DNA of 28,654 nt, from the NCBI GenBank assembly GCA_000432015.1, contig HF985534.1, positions 58,854 through 87,507 of the forward strand, read 5' to 3'. The translations under genes and the position numbers were made by a program. Below the pieces are notes generated by a model. It did not search any database and had not been told where the DNA came from. It saw only the letters and a program-made list of their open reading frames with translations. Shown piece by piece: positions 23,309 to 28,654 of the stretch. Origin of the DNA: Clostridium sp. CAG:1024. GTDB lineage: Bacteria > Bacillota > Clostridia > Christensenellales > CAG-138. Within the stretch, counting starts at the first letter, position 1, and every line of letters begins with the position of its first letter.

Positions 23309-24511
23309 ATGCGCGTTGTCGGCATCATTGCGGAATACAATCCCTTGCACAACGGTCATATTTATCATCTTGAGCAAGCGAAGGCGCTTACGGGAGCCGA
23401 CTTCTGCGTCGTTGTTATGTCGGGTAATTTCGTACAGCGCGGTGAGCCGGCCGCAGCGGATAAATTTACGCGTGCGGAATGGGCGGTGCGGGCAGGCGCC
23501 GATCTTGTGTTGGAGCTTCCCAGTGTCTACGCCGTTTCAAGTGCCGAGCGTTTCGCCCTCGGCGGCGTCCGAACCCTGTATGCGACCGGCGTCATGACCG
23601 ATCTGTCCTTCGGCTGTGAAACGGATGACCTATTGCAGCTTCAACGGCTCAAAGACCTGCTTTCCTCCGAAACGCAGACCTTTCAACAAGCGCTGCGCCA
23701 GGAGCTGCGGCTGGGAAAATCCTACCCGCGGGCTCGGCGCGATGCACTCGCCGTCTGCGGTGCCGACGCCGTGCTGCTCGATGCACTTGAACGTCCAAAC
23801 AACATTCTCGCGATCGAATACCTTCGGGCGCTTGCCCTATTTGCGCCGAAAACATGTCCCGTTCCCGTCGCTCGTGCCGGAAACGCTTACCACGACACCG
23901 CTCTATCCGGCACACTATCCAGCGCAACATCGATCCGTGCGGCACTTGTGAGCGGGGATGAGGCCGTTCGCGAAGCGCTCCCCCTGTTTGTCGGGGCGCG
24001 TATGCTATACGATGAACGCTATCCCGTCACGGAAATACTGTTTTCAAAAATGATCCTATCCACGCTGCGCAATATGTCGCCTGATGCTGTTTCCGCACTG
24101 CCGGATGTAAAGGAGGGTCTTGAAAACGTAATTATACAGGCCATGAAAAGGGCCGTGACTTTGGAAGATTTTTATACCGCAATCAAAAGCAAGCGCTATA
24201 CGCTTGCTCGCTGTAAACGCATTGCGATAAGCGCGCTGCTCGGGCTCACGCGTGATCAGGTCTATCGAACAATATCAGACGAAAAAAGCGAATACCTGCA
24301 TGTACTCGCTTTCTCTTCAAAGTCTCGCCGTTTGCTCTCTGAAATCGGAAAACGGTGCTCCGCGCCGCTATTGCTGCGCCAGGCAGACTGTGCCGAATGC
24401 ACGCCTTTGGTCCGCGAAAATTTGGCGATCGATGCGCGTTCCACCGACCTCTACGCCATTGCGACCGAGACCGACCTGCGTCGAGATCACCGGGGACCGG
24501 TAATCGTCTGA
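23309..24511 (+). CDS. tmcAL: tRNA(Met) cytidine acetate ligase
   Basis: 400 aa, YlbM/TmcAL family. Uses ATP and acetate to make N4-acetylcytidine at C34 of elongator tRNA-Met. N-terminal nucleotidyltransferase fold: VVGIIAEYNPLHNGHIYHL (the HxGH-type motif at residues 13-18), VVMSGNFVQRGEPA and DKFTRAEWAVRAGADLVLELP are all family signatures. GGAGG five nt before ATG. Next to pta-ackA it sits beside the enzymes that make its acetate, and it converges on ylbK with 3 nt between. Confidence 0.96.
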   Translation: MRVVGIIAEYNPLHNGHIYHLEQAKALTGADFCVVVMSGNFVQRGEPAAADKFTRAEWAVRAGADLVLELPSVYAVSSAERFALGGVRTLYATGVMTDLSFGCETDDLLQLQRLKDLLSSETQTFQQALRQELRLGKSYPRARRDALAVCGADAVLLDALERPNNILAIEYLRALALFAPKTCPVPVARAGNAYHDTALSGTLSSATSIRAALVSGDEAVREALPLFVGARMLYDERYPVTEILFSKMILSTLRNMSPDAVSALPDVKEGLENVIIQAMKRAVTLEDFYTAIKSKRYTLARCKRIAISALLGLTRDQVYRTISDEKSEYLHVLAFSSKSRRLLSEIGKRCSAPLLLRQADCAECTPLVRENLAIDARSTDLYAIATETDLRRDHRGPVIV

Positions 24512-24514
24512 CCG

Positions 24515-25297
24515 CTACAGTTCCAGCAGTTCGCGAATCTTCGGAAGGGCTTCCGTCGCAACTCTCCGGCCCTCGTTGATAACGTCTTTTGCTCTGTCCA
24601 TTTGAAAATGTCCTTTTACGAACAGGACCTCCGGCACGAGCAACAGGTCTTCTTCATTCCCGCGCAGCTTAGTGATTTCCCATTGCATCACATCGACCGA
24701 GTGGTTGAGGAGCAGATACGCATTGGCGCCGTCCACATCAAAATCTCCGCCTCTGTATCCGACGTCCACGCCAATCACAACGTCCGCGCCGCGCTCACGC
24801 AGCACTTTGCTCGGTATCCTATCGATCACGCCGCCGTCGACATAAACGCGGCCGTTCAGCGCTACGGGCATAAAAATACCGGGGATCGACATACTCGCGC
24901 GGACAGCGCTGTGGATCTTTCCCTCATCAAACACATGCAGCTCGCCCGCGCCGATGTCGACTGCTACGCAATAAAACGGAATGGGCGTCTCTCCAAAGCT
25001 CATATCATGCGTAAAGATCCGAATAAGCTCCTCAAGCCGAACGCCGCGAATAAGGCCGCCGTTATTCAGCGGGTTTCCTATGTCAAGGTGCTCACGCATA
25101 TTCATAGACAGCGCATACTTTTCCAACATATACATATCGCTGCCTGCGGCAAAGATCGCACCAATAATTGCGCCCATGCTGCACCCGGCCACCATATCGA
25201 CCGGTATATTGTTTTCAATCAACACTTGCAGCACGCCGATATGCGCAAATCCCTTTGTGCTGCCCGCACCGAGGGATAGGCCAAGTTTTTTTCGCAT
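24515..25297 (-). CDS. Patatin-like phospholipase/esterase (YlbK/RssA group)
   Basis: 260 aa. Oxyanion hole LSLGAGSTKGFAHIGVL (residues 7-23), nucleophile elbow GCSMG with Ser40, and the catalytic Asp in VYVDGGVIDRIP, i.e. a complete Ser-Asp dyad. The first glycine-rich motif reads GAGSTKG rather than GGGxKG. No signal peptide or transmembrane segment. The ATG follows AGGAGGATTCT. The place between tmcAL and ylbJ corresponds to ylbK in Bacillus subtilis, though the strands are rearranged. Substrate unknown. Confidence 0.93.
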   Translation of the reverse strand: MRKKLGLSLGAGSTKGFAHIGVLQVLIENNIPVDMVAGCSMGAIIGAIFAAGSDMYMLEKYALSMNMREHLDIGNPLNNGGLIRGVRLEELIRIFTHDMSFGETPIPFYCVAVDIGAGELHVFDEGKIHSAVRASMSIPGIFMPVALNGRVYVDGGVIDRIPSKVLRERGADVVIGVDVGYRGGDFDVDGANAYLLLNHSVDVMQWEITKLRGNEEDLLLVPEVLFVKGHFQMDRAKDVINEGRRVATEALPKIRELLEL

Positions 25298-25352
25298 AGA
25301 ATCCTCCTGACAGCGTATATGGTCGCAATGCGGCTCTAAGGCGAACCGATGT

Positions 25353-25361
25353 TGCTATATT
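25353..25361 (+). promoter_or_regulatory. Possible extended -10 promoter of ylbJ
   Basis: TGCTATATT about 25 nt upstream of the ylbJ start, with no clear -35. It overlaps the -10 of the opposing ylbK promoter. If ylbJ is under a sporulation sigma factor this match would be irrelevant. Confidence 0.3.
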
Positions 25362-25386
25362 ATACACGGAAATCGGAGGATTGCAA
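25359..25386 (-). promoter_or_regulatory. Predicted sigma-A promoter of the patatin gene
   Basis: Minus strand TTGCAA (25386-25381), 16-nt spacer, TATAAT (25364-25359). The -35 box falls exactly in the interval between the ylbJ ribosome site and its ATG. Confidence 0.7.
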
Positions 25387-26463
25387 ATGCGGAATCGCAT
25401 TGTTTCTCTCGTTGCTCTTTTTTGCTGCGCCGCTTTGCTGGTTTTCTCCGATGCTTGCCTTGATGCGGCAAGATCTGCGCTCGCGATTTGGTGGAACAGC
25501 GTCCTTCCGGCGCTGCTTCCGTTTTCCGTTTTCCTCTCACTCGCGGAATCGGCCGGCCTCCCCTCGGTGCTCCGCAGACTTCTCCCCGTCTCCGGTTCTC
25601 GTTGGGCCGCTCTGGCGAACGCGTTAACCTCCTTTCTTTTTGGCGCGATCTCGGGGTTTCCGAACGGTGCGCGCATAGCCGCCTCCGCCGAATGCAGCCC
25701 ACTTGCCGCCTACTGCAATTTGTGCAGCCCGATATTTTTGCACAGCGTTATCTGCTGCGGGCTGCTCAAGTCTCCGAACATGTTTGCTCCGCTTTACATA
25801 TCACATTGTCTGAGCGCTCTTGTTTTGCTTCTTGCATCAACTCTGACGCGGCAAGTCAGGCAAGCGCCCGCCGACACCGCCGACATCTTACGTCGCGACG
25901 GCATCGATCTGATCGGCGGTATTCGGGATAGCATCGGCGTGCTTGGAGCGGTCGGCGGCTGTATGGTTGTATTCTCTGTTCTCCTAACGATCCTGTGCGA
26001 GGCAAACGTTTTCCGCTTTACCGCCGTCTTGTTCTCCGGTATTGGCATAGAAGAGGACGTCTTACGCGCAGCAGCGCACGGGCTCCTCGAATTCTCCGGC
26101 GGGTGCGCCGCAATCGCTTCGCTCTCGCTGCCGCTGCGTATAAAAGCCGTTTTGATCTCATTAACGATCTCCTTCGGCGGGTTTTGTGTCCTTTTGCAAT
26201 CGCGCATCTTTCTGCCCGCGTCCGCCATGCGTGTTTATCTGCTGCGAAAGGCTCTGCACGCGCTGCTTTCGGGGCTCTTGTGCTACACCCTCTTCCCCGC
26301 TTTTCTGAAAACGGATATGCCCGCACTGAACATTCCAAATGGCGCTCGCTATATTGACAACTCATTGACGGGGCTCGGCTTACTGTTCGCTTCCGCAATT
26401 CCGCTCGCCGCCGTATATCTTGCGGGCCTGTGCTTAAAAAAGCGTCTGGCCGCGCATATGTAA
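25387..26463 (+). CDS. ylbJ: YlbJ-like sporulation integral membrane protein (nucleoside-recognition/Gate domain)
   Basis: 358 aa, about eight to nine hydrophobic segments. The N-terminus WWNSVLPALLPFSVFLSLAESAG and FLFGAISGFPNGARIAA, followed by YCNLCSPIFLHSVI, are characteristic of the YlbJ/SpoIIM-like Gate-domain proteins. A second Gate repeat begins near FSGIGIEEDVLRAAAHGLLEFSGGCAAI. In Bacillus YlbJ is needed for normal spore formation. ATG at 25387 was chosen because CGGAGG sits 7 nt upstream; an in-frame TTG two codons earlier is too close. Next to ylbK and tmcAL, as in Bacillus. It is the last ordinary chromosomal gene before the accessory region. Confidence 0.88.
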   Translation: MRNRIVSLVALFCCAALLVFSDACLDAARSALAIWWNSVLPALLPFSVFLSLAESAGLPSVLRRLLPVSGSRWAALANALTSFLFGAISGFPNGARIAASAECSPLAAYCNLCSPIFLHSVICCGLLKSPNMFAPLYISHCLSALVLLLASTLTRQVRQAPADTADILRRDGIDLIGGIRDSIGVLGAVGGCMVVFSVLLTILCEANVFRFTAVLFSGIGIEEDVLRAAAHGLLEFSGGCAAIASLSLPLRIKAVLISLTISFGGFCVLLQSRIFLPASAMRVYLLRKALHALLSGLLCYTLFPAFLKTDMPALNIPNGARYIDNSLTGLGLLFASAIPLAAVYLAGLCLKKRLAAHM

Positions 26464-26565
26464 GGCCACGTCCGTGTACCGCTTCAAATCGATAGAAGAC
26501 CTGCGACGCATTTACCTCTCTCAAGCAATGCAAGCAGTGAGAGCACCGCTCTGTCGGTCATTCGA
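26464..26565. other. Short stretch without recognised features
   Basis: About 100 nt after ylbJ with no good ORF, promoter or terminator visible. A 25-codon minus-strand reading frame is possible but has no ribosome site I trust. Confidence 0.4.
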
Positions 26566-26742
26566 TCAGGACATGTATTCACCGTTGTAGCTGACGAGCG
26601 TTGCGGCGGAAATCCCGTCCACCCTTTGCAGGTCGTTCAGAAACGCCGCTTCCTCGCCGTCAAGGTTGATCTCCGCCATCAGCTCGATTCCCGATGCATT
26701 TACTGTTTTGATTTGATAACATACTTTTTGACGCGGCAACGT
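26566..26742 (-). pseudogene. C-terminal remnant of an unrelated chromosomal gene
   Basis: 58 sense codons ending in a stop at 26566-26568, with no start codon and a stop directly upstream in the same frame (26743-26745). The text reads YQIKTVNASGIELMAEIN, then EEAAFLNDLQRVDGISAATL and VSYNGEYMS, a ferredoxin-like beta-alpha-beta pattern. The end resembles the C-terminal cytoplasmic tail of DUF4956-type membrane proteins, from memory and not certain. The 5' portion has been lost where lipoprotein-like sequence begins, so this marks the border of a rearrangement. Confidence 0.5.
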
Positions 26743-26953
26743 TCACGTCGCGGCACGCCAGAACGTCATAGACGGTCATGCCAGCCCAGCTACCGACCGT
26801 TGCAACGGCGCTGCCAATCAGCTTGAAATACGGAATGCCAGCCTTCGGAACGTCAGCCGCAGGGACAAGCAGACCGTTAGCAATCGTGAAATACGTCTTG
26901 GTGTCAAGCGCGGCAGACAGATTGCCGATGCCGAAACGATAGATTTTGTCGTT
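26660..26953 (-). pseudogene. 3' part of a lipoprotein gene split by the IS element
   Basis: Open frame of 97 codons beginning exactly at the element edge: NDKIYRFGIGNLSAALDTKT, then YFTIANGLLVPAADVPKAG, IPYFKLIGSAVATVGSWAGM and TVYDVLACRDVNV. It has no start of its own. It joins in frame to the fragment at 28298-28444 when the element is removed. The last ~25 codons (after about 26740) overlap the other gene remnant in another frame and are probably not original. I do not recognise the protein. Confidence 0.75.
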
Positions 26954-27081
26954 TTGACACTCCCCATGCCTAAAGGCAGGGGATTCTCGGTTCGCTGACC
27001 GTAGCCTGCACCGTGCGAGGTCTTACAGGGTCTCCCCGAGCGTATAGGTTCGGGCGTGTCCCGCCCTACCGTATGTATTAG
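26954..27081 (-). ncRNA. Predicted omega RNA (reRNA) scaffold and element right end
   Basis: 128 nt of noncoding sequence between the tnpB stop and the element end. It contains GGGCG/CGCCC, CGGT/ACCG and the terminal CCCCTGCC-TTTA-GGCATGGGG hairpins on the minus strand. In characterised TnpB systems a guide RNA is made from this position, overlapping the 3' end of tnpB, with the guide itself copied from the flank beyond the right end (26953 downward). The 5' limit of the RNA cannot be read and probably extends into tnpB. Confidence 0.65.
26962..26982. repeat. Right-end subterminal hairpin of the IS
   Basis: CCCC-A-TGCC-TAAA-GGCA-GGGG: eight pairs with one bulged A at 26966. It lies 8 nt inside the right boundary, where TnpA would bind. 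Its outer parts resemble those of the left-end hairpin (CCCCT...TTT...ATGGGG). Confidence 0.8.
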
Positions 27082-28184
27082 CTACGCCAGTAGGCGCAAG
27101 CCCTCATGCAAAATGTTCTTCGCGGCGTTTATATCCCTATCGTGCTGTGCGCCGCACTCCGGGCAAGTCCAGCCGCGCACGGATAGGTCTTTCGTGCCTG
27201 ACCACTGTGCGCCGCAGCAGGAGCAGATCTGGCTGGATGGATAGAAGCGGTCTATCGCGACCACGGTTTTCCCATACCATTCCGCCTTGTACTGCAACTG
27301 TCTGCGGAACTCGCCCCACCCGGCATCGGAGATGGACTTCGCCAAACGGTGGTTTCGTACCATATTCTTCGGAGCTAAGTCCTCAATGCAGATGATGTCG
27401 TTTTCACGGATAAGCTGTGTGGACAGTTTGTGCGCTGCGTCCTGCCGTTGATTGGCAATATGCTCATGCAGCATTGCGCCCTTGATTCTGGCTTTCTCTC
27501 TACGTCTGCTCCCCTTTGATTTTCGGGAGAGTTGCCGCTGGAGACGCGCCAGCTTCTTTTCGGACTTCGCAAGGTACTTGTGGTTCGGGTATGAAACGCC
27601 ATCGGAGGTGACAGCAAAAGCCTTGATGCCCACGTCGATACCGACTGCCGCGCCGGTGGGCGGCATAGGTTTAATCTCTACATCGGTACAGCAGATAGAC
27701 ACGAAATACTTACCGCTGGCGTTTTGGCTGATAGTGGCGGACAGGATACGACCCCTGACCTCTTTGCTGACGCGGCACTTTACAAGGCCGAGCTTCGGAA
27801 GACGGACACGGCTGTCGGAAATCGCAATGTTGCTGTTGGTCTTGTAGCTTTTGCGCATATTCCGCTTGCTCTTAAATCGGGGAAAGCCTGCTTTCCGGCC
27901 ACTTTTCACAGCGCGGAAGAAATTTTGTAGGCGGAATCCAAGTCTTTCAGAGCGTTTTGCAGGGCGCATTTGTCTGGTTCCCGTAGCCACTCTATCTCTT
28001 GCTTTAGGGCCGTGAGGGATTTGTCTTGCTGGAACCGTGTGCTGGACTTTCCGGTTGCTTTGTACTCAGAAATCCGTTGGGCGAGAAAATAGTTATAGAC
28101 GAATCGGGAACATCCAAAAGTTTTCTGAATTAGTGTTTGCTGTTCAGCGTTCGGATAGATTCTGAATTTGTACGAATACTCCAT
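27082..28184 (-). pseudogene. tnpB: RNA-guided nuclease TnpB, disrupted by one frameshift
   Basis: Restored length would be 367 aa. Residues 1-88 (YSYKFRIYPNAEQQTLIQKT, FGCSRFVYN) are in one frame, and the rest continues from FFRAVKSGRKAGFPRFKS in another. The break is in the run of four T at 27923-27926 (A on the minus strand); one extra A restores YKNFFRAV. The RuvC nuclease residues are intact: Asp in GIDVGIKAFAV, Glu in ICIEDLAPKNM, Asp in HDRDINAAKNI. So is the zinc finger CSCC...CPEC. The ATG has GAGGTGAGAGA upstream. Either a real mutation, a sequencing/assembly error in a homopolymer, or slippage. Confidence 0.92.
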
Positions 28185-28207
28185 TCTCTCACCTCATTTC
28201 TAACTGT

Positions 28208-28236
28208 ATTGTACTATATAATGGGTATTTCTTCAA
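28208..28236 (-). promoter_or_regulatory. Predicted tnpB promoter inside the IS left end
   Basis: Minus strand TTGAAG (28236-28231), 17-nt spacer, TACAAT (28213-28208), about 24 nt upstream of the tnpB ATG. Confidence 0.6.
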
Positions 28237-28252
28237 CAAGACCTGCTAAAGC

Positions 28253-28288
28253 GCCGCTTACCCCATCAAAACAAGGGGCCTGTGCGGC
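28253..28288. repeat. Left-end subterminal hairpin of the IS
   Basis: Nested stem: outer GCCGC/GCGGC (28253-28257 with 28284-28288) and inner CCCC/GGGG (28261-28264 with 28275-28278). It lies 9 nt inside the left boundary, mirroring the right-end hairpin. Confidence 0.75.
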
Positions 28289-28297
28289 GAATTTTCG

Positions 28298-28444
28298 GTA
28301 AATGGTTTTTTTGATGTGAAGGTCGTCAAAAAGGGCCGCTGTCTCCGCGTACTGATAGGTGCGCACGTCAGCATCGCCGCAGGCGGTCAGACCGAGCAGC
28401 CCCATCCATAGGCTTGCCGTGATGAGGAACATTTTGAGCTTCAC
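28298..28444 (-). pseudogene. 5' part of a lipoprotein gene split by the IS element
   Basis: 49 codons from a GTG start at 28444 (GGAGGTGATGCT upstream). N-terminal KLKMFLITASLWMGLLGLTAC is a lipoprotein signal with lipobox GLTAC; the mature part begins GDADVRTYQYAETAALFDDL. The reading frame happens to continue through the IS end to 28214, which makes an apparently complete 76-codon chimera. The gene really continues at 26953. Family unknown. Confidence 0.8.
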
Positions 28445-28470
28445 AGCATCACCTCCGCTTTTTCGCAAAT

Positions 28471-28510
28471 AACCGGATTCTCCCGCCCCAATTTGGAGCG
28501 GGAGCCGGTT
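28471..28510 (-). terminator. Long hairpin between two accessory genes
   Basis: Stem AACCGG...CTCCCGC / GCGGGAG...CCGGTT (28471-28476, 28480-28486 with 28498-28504, 28505-28510), with a 3-nt bulge on one side. Minus strand continues ATTTGCG, plus strand TTCATAT; probable terminator of the gene at 28541. Confidence 0.6.
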
Positions 28511-28540
28511 TTCATATAAATTCTCAGAAAGATGCCGCCC

Positions 28541-28654
28541 TTACTGGAACGTCATGTTGTTGAGAATGAGGTCGGGCATCGTTCCCGGGACGCAGTCCAT
28601 ATTCCGAAGCCCGATGGAAAGGGCGCGGCCGTCGTCAAGCTGCGCGATATACTG
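28541..28654 (-). CDS. C-terminal end of an unrecognised accessory protein (partial)
   Basis: 37 codons to a TAA at 28541, open to the window edge. Text includes QYIAQLDDGRALSIGLRNMD and CVPGTMPDLILNNMTFQ. It could be a phage-like structural or surface protein, but there is no recognised motif. It lies upstream of the split lipoprotein gene in the same direction, separated by a hairpin. Confidence 0.6.
   Translation of the reverse strand, partial: QYIAQLDDGRALSIGLRNMDCVPGTMPDLILNNMTFQ

Larger units (their letters stand above)
26954..28297 (-). mobile_element. IS200/IS605-family TnpB-only element (IS608-type ends), 1344 bp
   Basis: Boundaries were read from four agreeing signals. (1) The left end is preceded by TTAC (28301-28298, minus strand), the IS608 target. 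(2) The right end finishes with TCAA (26957-26954), the IS608 right cleavage tetranucleotide. (3) Subterminal hairpins lie about 8-9 nt inside each end (26962-26982 and 28253-28288). (4) Excision joins TAC to AAC and restores an open frame. There is no tnpA and no target duplication, as expected for this family; mobility would need a transposase in trans. Confidence 0.87.

Noticed and set aside
26954..28297. tnpA transposase of the IS element
   Set aside because: No HUH transposase frame is present on either strand; the element is tnpB-only.
28214..28468. Intact 84-codon lipoprotein gene
   Set aside because: Its last 28 codons are IS left-end sequence, and the original gene continues at 26953 after the element; the ribosome site also places the start at GTG 28444.
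1..28654. CRISPR array, tRNA or rRNA genes
   Set aside because: No regularly spaced repeats, cloverleaf-like intergenic segments or rRNA sequence were seen; most intergenic gaps are short and explained by promoters, leaders or terminators.

Overview
This window looks like chromosomal DNA of a member of the class Clostridia (Firmicutes) with fairly high G+C. The evidence is gene order and regulation: rpsB-tsf-pyrH-frr-uppS, ireB-ruvX-DUF1292, hisS-aspS behind a T-box leader, and ylbJ, ylbK and tmcAL together. Shine-Dalgarno sites are strong (GGAGG), and TTG or GTG starts are common. YlbJ is a sporulation-associated family, so the lineage is probably spore-forming or descends from spore formers. 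Genus cannot be called from the sequence alone.

Layout. Almost everything from 1 to 23175 is on the minus strand, so transcription runs right to left. Positions 1-3600 carry the translation and cell-wall block rpsB-tsf // pyrH-frr-(small PASTA-like gene)-uppS, with a terminator between tsf and pyrH. Positions 3600-4650 carry ireB-ruvX-DUF1292 behind a consensus promoter. A lone plus-strand ABC-type solute-binding lipoprotein follows (4778-5776), then a TIGR04086-like membrane protein and yajC. Positions 6800-9160 hold an iron-sulfur cluster operon, iscR-iscS-iscU, plus a 56-codon membrane miniprotein. It has a near-consensus promoter and a perfect palindrome matching the core of the IscR type-1 operator. 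Positions 9259-13372 form hisS-aspS-rseC-trxA, tightly packed behind a T-box leader. Positions 13369-20816 hold recJ-apt // relA-dtd-MBL hydrolase-hemZ (purine salvage, stringent response, D-aminoacyl-tRNA proofreading, radical-SAM HemZ). Positions 20951-23175 are pta-ackA, for acetate production. A palindromic divergent promoter region separates pta from tmcAL, whose product uses acetate to modify tRNA-Met. tmcAL, ylbK (patatin) and ylbJ follow.

From about 26464 to the right edge the window changes into accessory DNA. A gene remnant at 26566-26742 abuts a foreign-looking lipoprotein gene. That gene is split by a TnpB-only IS200/IS605 (IS608-type) element at 26954-28297. The element ends can be placed to the base: the left flank ends in TTAC, the right end finishes in TCAA, subterminal hairpins lie just inside both ends, and removing the element fuses the two lipoprotein halves in frame. 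The tnpB gene carries a one-base deletion in an A-run and is probably dead unless frameshifted. The noncoding right end should specify a TnpB guide RNA aimed at the element's own empty site.

No rRNA, tRNA or CRISPR array was seen. The most interesting items are the precisely reconstructable TnpB element, the IscR-type operator, the unclear specifier of the hisS-aspS T-box, and the small PASTA-like gene inside the frr-uppS block.
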